Counted from the stretch's first letter, positions 45,492 to 55,265 are shown. The stretch: 64,000 nt of DNA from CAYQLY01 sp964418605 (GCA_964418605.1 CAYQLY010000008.1:54784-118783); one strand, 5' to 3'. Program-made: numbers and translations. The notes: generated from the letters alone by a model not told the origin.

Positions 45492-46808
45492 ATGAATACA
45501 ACTGCTGATTTTTCAATGCATGTCCCATCGAGTTCATTTCCCCGAGTGGTCATTGTGGGTGGAGGATTTGGAGGGCTGAAACTTGCTAAAACTTTACGAA
45601 ATAAAAATTTCCAAGTTGTTCTTTTTGATAAAAATAACTATCATACATTCCAGCCTCTATTATATCAGGTAGCTACATCTGGATTAGGGTCAGACTCAAT
45701 AGCAAGTCCTCTTCGTAAAATATTTGATCAGCAGAAAAATTTTCATTTCAGAATGGCTAATGTACAGACTATTTATCCTGATCAAAAAAAAATAGACACA
45801 TCGATGGGATCTTTATATTATGACTATCTTGTGATAGCTTCTGGATCTAAAACCAATTTTTATGGTAATAACTCTATAGAAGAAAATGCATTCTGTATGA
45901 AACAAGTAACAGAAGCACTAGATCTAAGAAGTAAAATTTTACAAAATTATGAAAAAGCATTAGAAACAAATGATCCGTTAGAGCTTAATAGTTTAATGGA
46001 TATTGTGATTGTTGGTGGAGGAGCTACAGGAGTGGAATTAGCAGGAGCTATAGCAGAAATGAAAGCACATGTTCTACCTACAGATTATCCCGAACTCGAT
46101 TTTAAAGACATGGATGTTATTCTTATAGAATCATCTACTTACTTACTAAATGGGATGCAGGATGTGTCTTCAAAAAAGTCACTTCAATATTTAGAGGAAT
46201 TTGGAGTGAAGGTTATTTTAGGGAAACGTGTGCAATCGTATGATGGGTATAAAGTGATATTAGATGATGGTACTGAAATTTTATCAAGAACATTGATATG
46301 GTCCGCAGGCGTGAAAGGCGCTACTATCAAAGGATTAACAGAAGATGCTGTTGCTGGAGAGCGCTACATTGTAGATGAGTATAATCGAATCAAGGGGTAT
46401 GATACTATATTTGCAATTGGAGATGTAGCCGCAATGATAACAGATAGGCTTCCTAAAGGACATCCAATGTTAGCACCTGTTGCTATGCAACAAGCTAAGC
46501 TTTTAGTTTCTAATTTGGAGGCGATAAAGAAAAATAAAAAATTAAAACCTTTTGTATATAAAAATCGCGGCGTCATGGCAACCATTGGTCGAAATAGAGC
46601 TGTTGTAGAGTTGCCAAGATTTAAAACACAAGGAACTTTTGCATGGTTTATATGGATGTTTGTTCATCTTATGTCATTGGTAAGCTTTCGAAGTAGATTT
46701 ATTGTTTTTCTGAGTTGGATGTGGAATTATTTTACCTATGATCGATCAACACGTCTTATCATCAGACCTGTGAAAGATAAATTTAGTTCATCTAAGAAGT
46801 CTAACTAA
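45492..46808 (+). CDS. ndh: type II NADH:quinone oxidoreductase
   Basis: This is a 438-residue NDH-2, a peripheral membrane flavoenzyme that passes electrons from NADH to quinone without pumping protons. It has two Rossmann folds, VVIVGGGFGGLKLAKTL for FAD and DIVIVGGGATGVELAGAIAEM for NADH (given as motif blocks). The FAD/quinone region is IFAIGDVAAM, and PVAMQQAKLL is conserved. The hydrophobic C-terminal segment (FAWFIWMFVHLMSLVSF) anchors it to the inner membrane. It is followed at 28 bp by purD. Confidence 0.94.
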   Translation: MNTTADFSMHVPSSSFPRVVIVGGGFGGLKLAKTLRNKNFQVVLFDKNNYHTFQPLLYQVATSGLGSDSIASPLRKIFDQQKNFHFRMANVQTIYPDQKKIDTSMGSLYYDYLVIASGSKTNFYGNNSIEENAFCMKQVTEALDLRSKILQNYEKALETNDPLELNSLMDIVIVGGGATGVELAGAIAEMKAHVLPTDYPELDFKDMDVILIESSTYLLNGMQDVSSKKSLQYLEEFGVKVILGKRVQSYDGYKVILDDGTEILSRTLIWSAGVKGATIKGLTEDAVAGERYIVDEYNRIKGYDTIFAIGDVAAMITDRLPKGHPMLAPVAMQQAKLLVSNLEAIKKNKKLKPFVYKNRGVMATIGRNRAVVELPRFKTQGTFAWFIWMFVHLMSLVSFRSRFIVFLSWMWNYFTYDRSTRLIIRPVKDKFSSSKKSN

Positions 46809-46836
46809 GAAAACCTATGGTTATTTAATTTTTTTT

Positions 46837-48135
46837 ATGAACATATTAGTAATAGGGTCTGGTGCACGTGAACATGCATTTGTTTGGAAGTTAAAACAAA
46901 GCCCGTTATGTACAGCAATCTATGTTGCCCCAGGAAATGCAGGAACATCTTTGGATGCCATTAATGTAGCTATTGCTACTGATGATTTTGATACTTTAGC
47001 TCAATATTGTATTGAAAAAAAAATAGATCTTATTATTGTAGGACCTGAAGTGCCTTTAGTCAATGGTATAGTAGATTACTTTAAAGCAAGGCCATCATTG
47101 AAGTCTATTCGGATTTTAGGCCCTGATAAAAAAGGCGCTTTATTAGAAGGAAGTAAAGATTATGCTAAGCTGTTTATGCATCGCTATGGTATACCTACTG
47201 CTTCTTATCAAACATTTACAAAAGAAACATTTTATGAAGGGATAAAATATATTGAATCTCATTCTTTGCCTATTGTACTTAAAGCAGATGGATTAGCAGC
47301 AGGGAAAGGTGTTGTTATAGCATTAACACATGAACATGCGAAAGAAACTTTTGTAGCAATGATACAGAAAAATTTTTTTGGTCAAGCTAGTGAAAAGGTT
47401 TTGATTGAACAATTTTTAGAGGGTGTAGAGTTATCTGTTTTTGTAGCAACCGATGGAGAAAGCTATCAATTACTTCCATCAGCTAAAGATTATAAAAGAT
47501 TGCACGATGGCGACAAAGGCCCTAATACAGGAGGTATGGGAGCTGTTTCACCTGTCTATTTCGCAGATGCTTCGTTTTTAAAAAAGGTGTGTACCCAAAT
47601 AGTAGAGCCTACATTGAAAGGTCTTCGAGAAGAAGAAATTAGATATAAAGGATTTATTTTTTTAGGCTTAATCAATGTGAAAGGCGAACCTTATGTTATT
47701 GAATATAATTGCCGTATGGGAGATCCAGAAACAGCAGCAATTATACCAAGGATAGAGTCAGATTTAGTAGAGATGGCTATTGCGATCACAGATCAGACAC
47801 TTGATAAATATAATCTTCAGATCACTCAAAATTGTTCTGCTACAGTTGTATTAGCTGCCAAGGGATATCCAGATAATTATCAAAAAGGAGATAAGATCAA
47901 AGGATTAAATACTAGTAAGACTAATCTTGTTTTTCATGGTGGAACCAGTTTTAACGAACAAGGGGAGGTGATCACAAATGGCGGAAGAGTCATGGCTATT
48001 ACTGCATTAGCTTCAACATTAGACCAAGCTATTGATAATGTTTATGAAGATATACATGATATATATTGGGATGGATCTTTCTATCGAAAAGACATTGGAA
48101 AAGATTTATTAAGTTTACTGAAAAATAATACGTGA
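46837..48135 (+). CDS. purD: phosphoribosylamine-glycine ligase
   Basis: PurD (GARS) performs the second step of purine synthesis, joining glycine to phosphoribosylamine with ATP. The protein has 432 residues. The N-domain opens MNILVIGSGAREHAFVWKL, the ATP-grasp region has VLKADGLAAGKGVVIA, and the metal site is GFIFLGLINVKGEPYVIEYN (the last block with its catalytic Glu). The C-domain starts near SATVVLAAKGYP. It is of full length. ricT follows at 12 bp. Confidence 0.97.
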   Translation: MNILVIGSGAREHAFVWKLKQSPLCTAIYVAPGNAGTSLDAINVAIATDDFDTLAQYCIEKKIDLIIVGPEVPLVNGIVDYFKARPSLKSIRILGPDKKGALLEGSKDYAKLFMHRYGIPTASYQTFTKETFYEGIKYIESHSLPIVLKADGLAAGKGVVIALTHEHAKETFVAMIQKNFFGQASEKVLIEQFLEGVELSVFVATDGESYQLLPSAKDYKRLHDGDKGPNTGGMGAVSPVYFADASFLKKVCTQIVEPTLKGLREEEIRYKGFIFLGLINVKGEPYVIEYNCRMGDPETAAIIPRIESDLVEMAIAITDQTLDKYNLQITQNCSATVVLAAKGYPDNYQKGDKIKGLNTSKTNLVFHGGTSFNEQGEVITNGGRVMAITALASTLDQAIDNVYEDIHDIYWDGSFYRKDIGKDLLSLLKNNT

Positions 48136-48147
48136 TAATAACGAAAT

Positions 48148-49290
48148 ATGGCTTGTAGTACATGTACATCAGGTAGTTGTAGCACCTCTACAGGTAGTGT
48201 AGGGTGTGGAAAGAAAGGTGGATGTGCCTCTGGAGGATGTAATAAATTGAATGTGTTTGATTGGCTTGTCGATATGGATAATGCCACATTGCAGTTGTTT
48301 GATGTGGTAGAGGTACGCTTTAAAGGTACACGAAAAGAATTTTTCAGAAATGCCCATCAACTCGAATTGTACACTGGAGATCCTGTTATAGTTGATACGG
48401 GGATGGGATTTCACCTTGGTTTTGTATCGCTTCAAGGTGAATTGGTGAGGTTACAAATGAATAAAAAAAATGTTAAAAACTCAAACGACATAATGCCTAT
48501 TGTTCGTAAAGCTCATACAAGAGATATTGAAAAATATGAACAGGCTAAAAAAAGAGAAGCTCCTACCTTATTTCGTACCAGACAAGTTGTTCAAGAGCTT
48601 AAACTGACTATGAAAATAGCTGATGTTGAATTTCAGGGTGATAATTCAAAAGCTATCTTTTATTATTCAGCAGAAGAACGTGTAGATTTTCGAGAGCTTA
48701 TTAAAATACTTGCCTCTGAGTTTAAAGTTCGTGTAGAGATGAAACAAATTACACTTCGACATGAGGCTGGTCAAATAGGAGGAATAGGAATTTGTGGAAG
48801 AGAACTTTGCTGCTCTACATGGTTGACTGATTTCAAAACAGTAACAACAGGTGCGGCAAGATATCAAAATCTTTCTTTAAATCCAGCTAAACTATCTGGC
48901 CAATGTGGAAGATTAAAATGCTGCTTAAACTATGAGTTAGAAACATATGTTGAGGCTATGAGAGATGTCCCTGAAGTAAAAGATCCCTTACTTACGAATC
49001 AGGGTGATGCCCATCTGCAAAAAACAGATGTATTTAGGAAGCTAATGTGGTTTAGTATTGGTGGAGATGTAAATTGGGTATCACTTTCTTTTGAGAGAGT
49101 AATACATGTTATAGAGCTTAATAAAAAAGGAGAAAAACCAGATACATTGATAGAAGATAAGATACAGGAAAAATCACTTTCTTCCGCTAATGCTGATTTA
49201 ATCAAAATGGATGAGAAGTACAAGAAAAAATCTAAAAATAAGAATAAAAATAGGAATAGAAATAAAAATCAAAATCAAAATAAAAAATAA
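48148..49290 (+). CDS. ricT: RicT/PSP1-domain protein (YaaT family)
   Basis: This 380-residue protein has a PSP1 C-terminal domain. RicT of Bacillus forms an iron-sulfur complex with RicA and RicF that affects RNA processing by RNase Y. The PSP1 core holds CGRELCCSTWL and SGQCGRLKCCLNYELE, with the conserved cysteines. Two additions are striking: an N-terminal 31 residues with six cysteines (positions 3, 6, 11, 20, 26, 31), and a C-terminal 25-residue tail of Lys, Asn and Arg only. ricA and ricF are not nearby. gldH follows at 6 bp. Confidence 0.9.
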   Translation: MACSTCTSGSCSTSTGSVGCGKKGGCASGGCNKLNVFDWLVDMDNATLQLFDVVEVRFKGTRKEFFRNAHQLELYTGDPVIVDTGMGFHLGFVSLQGELVRLQMNKKNVKNSNDIMPIVRKAHTRDIEKYEQAKKREAPTLFRTRQVVQELKLTMKIADVEFQGDNSKAIFYYSAEERVDFRELIKILASEFKVRVEMKQITLRHEAGQIGGIGICGRELCCSTWLTDFKTVTTGAARYQNLSLNPAKLSGQCGRLKCCLNYELETYVEAMRDVPEVKDPLLTNQGDAHLQKTDVFRKLMWFSIGGDVNWVSLSFERVIHVIELNKKGEKPDTLIEDKIQEKSLSSANADLIKMDEKYKKKSKNKNKNRNRNKNQNQNKK

Positions 49291-49296
49291 AAAATA

Positions 49297-49776
49297 ATGA
49301 GTAAGGTTAGACATATCTTATATTATATTTTTTTAATCACGTTGATCTCTTCTTGTGACACCAAGCGAATATATGAAGAGAATCATTCGTTAGAAGGCAA
49401 TGATTGGTATGCAGACTCTACATTATCGTATTCCTTTTCTATACAAGATACATTAAATCCATTGGCTATTTCTTTTAATGTGCGTAATAGTATTTCTTAT
49501 CCTTATACTAATTTATATATTAAATATTCTATTATCAGTCCTAGTACTAAAGAAGAAAAATCAGATTTATATAATATGATTCTTTTCGATGAAAAAACAG
49601 GAGAACCTTTTGGTAGTGGGATGGGAGATATTTTTGATCATCAATTTCTCGTATTGCCACAGTATACTTTCAAAAATAAAGGACAATATATAATTCAAAT
49701 TAAGCAGTATATGCGAAGAAATCCACTCCCCTTTATAATGGCCTTTGGTGTACGTGTTGAGAAAGTAGAAAAATAA
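49297..49776 (+). CDS. gldH: gliding-motility lipoprotein GldH
   Basis: This 159-residue lipoprotein has a lipobox LISSC at Cys20. The mature domain shows YSFSIQDTLNPLAISFNVRN, LYIKYSIISPS and the closing PFIMAFGVRVEKVE, the pattern of GldH. GldH is required for gliding and T9SS function in Flavobacterium johnsoniae; its exact role is unclear. It lies directly behind ricT (6 bp). In the window it is the only gld gene besides the T9SS plug gene. Confidence 0.9.
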   Translation: MSKVRHILYYIFLITLISSCDTKRIYEENHSLEGNDWYADSTLSYSFSIQDTLNPLAISFNVRNSISYPYTNLYIKYSIISPSTKEEKSDLYNMILFDEKTGEPFGSGMGDIFDHQFLVLPQYTFKNKGQYIIQIKQYMRRNPLPFIMAFGVRVEKVEK

Positions 49777-49791
49777 TCTTCTCTATTTTTT

Positions 49792-50922
49792 TTAAATTTT
49801 AATTCCAGTTGAAAATTCCCAGTTGTCTGCTATTCCGTAATGTGTTTTAAGACAATAGCTGATAAAGAAATTTTTAGATATAAAGAAACGTAATCCATAA
49901 CGTTGGTAGTTAGACATATTAACCCGAGATGGATTATGCAAGTATATACCTAATTGTGTAATAACATGGATTGTCTTTGTTAAAACTAATTCATGACCAA
50001 TCATATACCCTATTCGATAAGATGCCCATTTTCCTACATCTTCTCTTTCTTCTGTTTCGCGCACACGTGGCAATAAAGATTCATCATAAAATCCCTCTAT
50101 TCCTGTAAGTAGAATACTTTTACGGCATACCCGCTTACCAATGTCAAGAGATAAATGACACACATTGTATTTCTTGCCTGTGAATTTTTCATTTTCTCCA
50201 TAAACAGGTTTTATTTCTTTTATTCCGCCACCTAGATTAAAATAAAGTGACCACTTTTTAGGGTATATATATTCTGTATCTGAGGATAAAAAATTTATTT
50301 TTTCAAAATCAGGTGTATAAACTAATCCACTAGATAGGGATCCACAATTGATGCCATAATTAGGCATTTTTAAAGCACCGTTAGAAGCATGAAGAAGGTT
50401 AGCCCCAACTAATACACGCAAATGTGATGTGACTTGATATGAATAGTGTAAACTTGCAATACCTGACATACACCACTTACTACTCACAAGTAAATTTTTA
50501 GTATTAGATTCGGCATCATATACTTGTGCTGTATAGGCAACGCCTGTGCATATCTTCAATTCTACTAGATGACGGCCTTTTCGAAGAAGAGGTAGCTCAA
50601 TGAATGGGGCCAGAAGAAATGTATTTCCTATTATAGAATCACTGGTTTGAAGAAAAATAGCAGTAGTACCTATAGTGGGGTATCCATAAATCGTTTGCCA
50701 TGGCTTTTTACCAATTGTTTGTTTACTTATACTTAATTCAAAGCCTTTAAATGAAATGGATGGGAGATATTTAATATCTTCACTATGTTTCCATAAGGAA
50801 GCATAGTGAAGACAAAATTTATAGTTAATGAGCGATTGTGAAAAAACAGAAAGTGAAAATAACTGAAAGAATAATATTATGCCGAAAATTTTAACAACGC
50901 CAAGTGGATTGTTTTTTGTCAT
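49792..50922 (-). CDS. acyloxyacyl hydrolase / PagL-like outer-membrane protein
   Basis: This 376-residue exported protein has a signal peptide (residues 1-28, IFGIILFFQLFSLSVFS). The core resembles the PagL lipid A 3-O-deacylase family, an outer-membrane beta-barrel. The motif LHASNGALKMPNYGIN has the His-x-Ser-Asn arrangement that holds the catalytic His and Ser. An outer-membrane C-terminal strand ends with an aromatic-rich pattern (NWEFSTGIKI). It would remove acyl chains from lipid A, but the substrate is inferred from the family. A methyltransferase gene lies 11 bp upstream on the same strand. Confidence 0.82.
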   Translation of the reverse strand: MTKNNPLGVVKIFGIILFFQLFSLSVFSQSLINYKFCLHYASLWKHSEDIKYLPSISFKGFELSISKQTIGKKPWQTIYGYPTIGTTAIFLQTSDSIIGNTFLLAPFIELPLLRKGRHLVELKICTGVAYTAQVYDAESNTKNLLVSSKWCMSGIASLHYSYQVTSHLRVLVGANLLHASNGALKMPNYGINCGSLSSGLVYTPDFEKINFLSSDTEYIYPKKWSLYFNLGGGIKEIKPVYGENEKFTGKKYNVCHLSLDIGKRVCRKSILLTGIEGFYDESLLPRVRETEEREDVGKWASYRIGYMIGHELVLTKTIHVITQLGIYLHNPSRVNMSNYQRYGLRFFISKNFFISYCLKTHYGIADNWEFSTGIKI

Positions 50923-50933
50923 TTTATAAATCC

Positions 50934-51797
50934 CTAATTTGTTTGAAAAATATATAACATGTATTTTTTATATTTCTTAAAATTTACTCCATTGCGCTGT
51001 CCAGAAAAATGTTTGTTTTCCATTTTTTGAATTTTCTTTTTGTATTTCCATTTTACAAATTTCAAGAGTAATGGGAAGCGGTCCTCTCCAAGTAGAAAAA
51101 TGGTTTTCCATGTCGGATGAAGAACCTCTAAGGATAATGCATTAACAAGATCAATTGTTGGAGCTGTTTGATCAGTGATATCTTGTTCTTTTAATTTTTT
51201 GAAGGGATAACGTTGAATGGTTACTTCCCAGTCTTTGAAAGAATGACCACCTCCAAGTAAACTTTTGCCTTCATCTTCCAATCTAAAAAAATCACAAATC
51301 ATCATGTAGCCATTTGGTGATGCAAATTTTTTAAAGCCTTCTAGAGATTTCTCAATAGGTATATATTGAAAACTTTCACTAAATAAAATTAAATCATATT
51401 TTTTTGTACTTGAGAAGTCCTCAAATTTGCAGTTATGAATAGTAATTTGATTGCCGAGTTTATTTCTTACATAGTTTGTAAGCAGTGTGCCTGGTGAGAC
51501 AGTATCTACGTCATACCCTTTACTGATTAGTTTTTCAGCCATTTTCCCAGAGCCACATCCTACATCAAGGATTGTTTTTACACCAGAAGGGATGTTGGAT
51601 AAAAGAAGTTCAGCATAATTTTCTTGAGCTTTAGCCAGATTAGTAATGTCTGTTGGCAAATCGGAAGGAAAAAAACCGTAATGTAAATATTCGCTCTTTA
51701 AAAAGAACTTAAAAAAGAATAAGCCTATTTCTAGCCCTGCTTCCTTAGAATCAATTTTTTTCTTTCTTCCCATTGAATTTTTTATTTTTCTAAGCAC
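50934..51797 (-). CDS. class I SAM-dependent methyltransferase
   Basis: This 287-residue protein has a Rossmann-fold methyltransferase domain. SAM motif I is TILDVGCGSGKMAEKLISKG, with IHNCKFEDF and YDLILFSESFQYIP further on. The opening (LKSEYLHYGFFPSDLP) resembles small-molecule methyltransferases that act on lipids or quinones. The C-terminal region is Lys-rich and may contact membranes. The substrate is unknown. It is probably co-transcribed with the PagL-like gene (11-bp gap). Confidence 0.85.
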   Translation of the reverse strand: MLRKIKNSMGRKKKIDSKEAGLEIGLFFFKFFLKSEYLHYGFFPSDLPTDITNLAKAQENYAELLLSNIPSGVKTILDVGCGSGKMAEKLISKGYDVDTVSPGTLLTNYVRNKLGNQITIHNCKFEDFSSTKKYDLILFSESFQYIPIEKSLEGFKKFASPNGYMMICDFFRLEDEGKSLLGGGHSFKDWEVTIQRYPFKKLKEQDITDQTAPTIDLVNALSLEVLHPTWKTIFLLGEDRFPLLLKFVKWKYKKKIQKMENKHFSGQRNGVNFKKYKKYMLYIFQTN

Positions 51798-51861
51798 AAG
51801 TATACTAAATAAATCATACGGAGACCAAAACCCTTCTATTATTCCTTATAATAAAATATAT

Positions 51862-51869
51862 TAAATTTG
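51862..51869 (+). promoter_or_regulatory. -7 promoter box for sdaAB
   Basis: TAAATTTG is a perfect TAnnTTTG match, 29 nt before the ATG at 51899. Confidence 0.55.
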
Positions 51870-51898
51870 AATTCGTTTCTAGTTTGAAGCTAATAATC

Positions 51899-52570
51899 AT
51901 GGTTGAAAAAAGCAGTATATTTGATATGATTGGTCCCATCATGATTGGTCCTTCAAGCTCTCATACAGCAGGAGTTGTACGTATAGGCCGTGTAGCAAGA
52001 CATATTCTTCAAGCTATTCCAGAAGAAGCAATCATTACTTTTTATAATTCATTTGCAAGAACTTATGAAGGGCATGGGAGTGATCGTGCCATTATTGCAG
52101 GATTATTAGATTTTGCTACAGATGATGAACGTATTAAACAATCATTTGATCATGCCAAAGAAGCAGGCATGCACTATACCTTTCGCTCGGTAGGCAATGC
52201 ATCAACTATGCATCCTAATACGGTAAAAGTGAATTTAAAAAAAGGAGAACATGAAATCGAATTAATAGGAGAAAGCAGAGGAGGAGGCCTCATTACAATA
52301 GCAGAAGTGGATGGTTTTCGAGCTGGTTTTTCAGCTCAGCTTCATACACTTATTGTAAAAGCTTTAGATGTTAAAGGTAGTATTGCCTTTATCGCTAATG
52401 TGATTGCTCATGATGATTGCAACATTGCAACGATGACGGTGTCACGAAAAGGTAAAAATGAACTAGCTTGTCAGTTTATAGAAATGGATAGTCAATTAAA
52501 ATCAACAACACTTGATTATTTGAAAAATTTGAGCTGGGTGAAGGAAGTCATATATATTAAGGGAATTTAG
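51899..52570 (+). CDS. sdaAB: L-serine dehydratase, beta subunit
   Basis: This is the beta subunit of the iron-sulfur L-serine dehydratase, which deaminates serine to pyruvate. The protein has 223 residues. The sequence opens SSIFDMIGPIMIGPSSSHTAG, the family signature. A C-terminal ACT domain (IAFIANVIAHDDCNIATMTV) probably senses serine. The alpha subunit with the iron-sulfur cluster is not adjacent, so it must be encoded elsewhere. I start at ATG 51899 rather than at an in-frame TTG at 51884. A tolC gene follows at 14 bp. Confidence 0.93.
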   Translation: MVEKSSIFDMIGPIMIGPSSSHTAGVVRIGRVARHILQAIPEEAIITFYNSFARTYEGHGSDRAIIAGLLDFATDDERIKQSFDHAKEAGMHYTFRSVGNASTMHPNTVKVNLKKGEHEIELIGESRGGGLITIAEVDGFRAGFSAQLHTLIVKALDVKGSIAFIANVIAHDDCNIATMTVSRKGKNELACQFIEMDSQLKSTTLDYLKNLSWVKEVIYIKGI

Positions 52571-52584
52571 ATTTTATTATAAAG

Positions 52585-53949
52585 ATGAAAAAAAATATTT
52601 TTTTTGTAATAATAATTTTATTTTTCAATAGAGTAGTAGTTGCTCAAAAGTATAAGTATACAGATGTAGAAAGATTATGGAAATGGAATCTTCAACAATG
52701 TATAGAATACGCCTTAATTCATAATACGCAAATTAATAGAACATTAAATAATGCTCAACAGTCTAAAGCAGTATATGATCAATCGATAGCTATGTTTCTG
52801 CCATCGCTTAATGGCTCGGCTAATCAGTCTTTTAATTATGGAAGATCTCTTAACACAGTAACTAATCAATTTGAAGAAGTAAGTTCGCAAACTAATAATT
52901 TTTCATTAAGCTCTGGTTTTATACTTTTTGATGGGTTACAAAATCAATTCAGAGCTCAACAAAACCGATTGGCTTTTAAAGCTTCTATTCAGGATGTTGA
53001 ACAATCTAAAAATGAAATAATATTGTCACTAACAGCTGCTTATTTACAATTTGTTCTTAATAAAGAACTACTTCATAACGCTGAATTGCAGTTATTGTCA
53101 ACAGAAGAACAGCTTACACGTACTGAAAAGCTGGTTGAGGCAGGTACGCTGGCTCGAGTAAGCTATTTAGAAATAAAAGCTCAAAAAGCAAGTGAGGAAT
53201 TAAACAAAGTAAATGCTCAAAATCAACTTGATTTGGCAAAGCTTCGAATTATACAATTGATGCAACTTCCATATGATTCTGCTTTTGATGTAGCAACCCC
53301 TCAAATAGGAGAGCTGCAACTGGTGCAGTTAGCGAGTAATCCATCCGAAATCTATAATATAGCTGCAGCAAGCCAACCAAGCATAAAAAGTGCTGAATGG
53401 AAATGGCAATCAGCTAAGTTTGGTGAGCGCTCAAGTTTAGGTTCTTTCGCTCCACGTATTTCGTTGTTTGGAAGATTAGGTACAAATTATTTTACACCTA
53501 TTCAAACAGGACTATTCACAGATAATTTTTTTCGGACACAGATTGATAATAATCTTAGTAAACAAATAGGGATGGACATACAAATCCATTTGTTTAATGG
53601 GTGGCAAACTCGAACCAATTGGCAGCAGGCTGTAGTCTATCGAAAAAATGCAGAGTTAGCAGTTGTAGAGGCAAAGACAACACTGCGTCAAACGATTGAA
53701 CAAGCTTATGTTGATGCGAAAACAGCAGCAAAAAAATACCATGCCTCTAAAGAACGTGTCGAAGCATTGAAAGAAGTTTTTCGAGTAGCTGAACAAAAAT
53801 TTGAGTTGGGCGCATTAACGGCTCTTGATTTTACTATTGCTAAAAATAATCTTGCTAAAGCAGAGTCGGATTTTACCAATTCAAAATATGAATATTTATT
53901 TCGAACAAAAATTTTAGATTTTTATCAAAATAAACCCATTGCTTTTTAA
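52585..53949 (+). CDS. TolC-family outer-membrane channel
   Basis: This is a 454-residue outer-membrane efflux protein with a signal peptide (residues 1-20, IFFVIIILFFNRVVVA). It has two long helical repeats (NRTLNNAQQSKAVYDQSIAM and later QTIEQAYVDAKTAAKKYHAS). The repeat turns carry SLNGSANQSFNYGRSLNT and FAPRISLFGRLGTNY. It is distinct from the TolC at 16025. It precedes an HlyD/MacA-like adaptor by 5 bp, forming a tripartite efflux pair, and it lies 14 bp behind sdaAB. Confidence 0.92.
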   Translation: MKKNIFFVIIILFFNRVVVAQKYKYTDVERLWKWNLQQCIEYALIHNTQINRTLNNAQQSKAVYDQSIAMFLPSLNGSANQSFNYGRSLNTVTNQFEEVSSQTNNFSLSSGFILFDGLQNQFRAQQNRLAFKASIQDVEQSKNEIILSLTAAYLQFVLNKELLHNAELQLLSTEEQLTRTEKLVEAGTLARVSYLEIKAQKASEELNKVNAQNQLDLAKLRIIQLMQLPYDSAFDVATPQIGELQLVQLASNPSEIYNIAAASQPSIKSAEWKWQSAKFGERSSLGSFAPRISLFGRLGTNYFTPIQTGLFTDNFFRTQIDNNLSKQIGMDIQIHLFNGWQTRTNWQQAVVYRKNAELAVVEAKTTLRQTIEQAYVDAKTAAKKYHASKERVEALKEVFRVAEQKFELGALTALDFTIAKNNLAKAESDFTNSKYEYLFRTKILDFYQNKPIAF

Positions 53950-53954
53950 CTATA

Positions 53955-55265
53955 ATGACTAAAAAAAGACCTCCTCGACTACTTCTCATACTTGGTATTG
54001 TTGCTTTTGCCTTTATTCTTTTTGCTATCATTGGTAAATCAAAAGGATGGATTGGAAAAAAAGCAGTAGTAGAAGTAATGGTAGAGAAAATCATTCGTGG
54101 CGAAATCCTTGAACGTGTAAGTGCATCAGGAAAAATACAACCTGAGGTTGAAATAAAGATTTCACCAGATGTATCTGGTGAAATTACACACTTATATGTT
54201 AAAGAAGGAGACTCTGTTAAAAAAGGACAACTTTTATTAAAAATAAAACCTGACAAGCTAAAATCTATATTGGATCAAGCTTTTGCAGCGTTAAATAATT
54301 CTCAAGCGAGCTTAGCTCAATCTGAAGCTCGATTAGAAAGTGTCAAGGTACAACTTTTAAAACTTGATAATGAATATAAACGCAATCTTAAGCTATATCA
54401 GCAAAAGACAATTTCAGATGCGGAATTTGAACAAGTTGAAATGAATTATAAAACAACAAAGCAAAATGTAGAGGCTGAAAAACAGAACGTTGAGGCATTG
54501 CGTTATGCAGTCAAAAGTGCACAAGCAAGAGTACAAGAAGCAGAAGAAAATTTAGCATTGACACAAATTTTTTCACCTGAAACCGGTATCATATCAAAAT
54601 TAAATGTTGAACGAGGAGAACGTGTAGTTGGAACTTCTCAAATGGCAGGAACTGAACTATTGCGTATTGCTAATCTTAAAGCCATGGAAGTCAAAGTCAA
54701 TGTTAATGAAAATGATATTATTAAGGTTAAAATAGGAGATACAGTGAGCATAGAAGTAGATGCTTATGTATACTTGAAAAAAAAATTTAAAGGAATGGTA
54801 ACTTCTATTGCCAGTACAGCAACTAATTTTCAATCTTCTGGTCAATCTACTCTATCATCAGATCAAGTAACTGAATTTGAAGTTAAAATACGTATACTGA
54901 GTGAAAGCTATACAGATTTACTAACAAAAACTAAAATTCCATTTCGTCCAGGCATGACGGCTAGTGTAGATATTATCACAGCCGTTAAAAAAAATAGTTT
55001 AATAGCACCTCTTTCCGCTGTGGTTAGTAGGCCTTCAACACCTTCATCAGAATTAGGTGAAGATGTTGTATTTGTATATCAAAAAGGTAAAGCTGTGAAA
55101 AAAAGAGTACAAACAGGTATTAGTGATTATGATCATATAGAGATTCTAGGTGGCATAGTTGAAGGAGAACAAGTTATATCAGGACCATTCCTAGTTCTTG
55201 CTAAAAAGCTTAATGGTGGAGAAGAGGTAAAAATTAAAAAAAATGATAAAGTTTATTTTGAATAA
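53955..55265 (+). CDS. MacA/HlyD-type periplasmic adaptor
   Basis: This is a 436-residue RND/ABC adaptor with an N-terminal membrane helix (LLLILGIVAFAFILFAII). The lipoyl half is SPDVSGEITHLYVKEGDSVKKG. A coiled-coil hairpin lies at about 105-195, then the second lipoyl half FSPETGIISKLNVERGERV, and a beta-barrel and MP domain follow. The layout is that of MacA, whose usual partner is the MacB ABC permease. No macB follows; the next gene is the RiPP precursor at 55350. The transporter may be encoded elsewhere. Confidence 0.92.
   Translation: MTKKRPPRLLLILGIVAFAFILFAIIGKSKGWIGKKAVVEVMVEKIIRGEILERVSASGKIQPEVEIKISPDVSGEITHLYVKEGDSVKKGQLLLKIKPDKLKSILDQAFAALNNSQASLAQSEARLESVKVQLLKLDNEYKRNLKLYQQKTISDAEFEQVEMNYKTTKQNVEAEKQNVEALRYAVKSAQARVQEAEENLALTQIFSPETGIISKLNVERGERVVGTSQMAGTELLRIANLKAMEVKVNVNENDIIKVKIGDTVSIEVDAYVYLKKKFKGMVTSIASTATNFQSSGQSTLSSDQVTEFEVKIRILSESYTDLLTKTKIPFRPGMTASVDIITAVKKNSLIAPLSAVVSRPSTPSSELGEDVVFVYQKGKAVKKRVQTGISDYDHIEILGGIVEGEQVISGPFLVLAKKLNGGEEVKIKKNDKVYFE

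Noticed and set aside
48169..48435. Minus-strand frames in ricT and purD
   Set aside because: They overlap well-conserved genes and are Ser/His/Thr-rich shadows without known domains.
49216..49290. A-rich repeats at the end of ricT as a CRISPR or satellite
   Set aside because: They are imperfect AAA/AAT codons of a Lys/Asn tail, without spacers.
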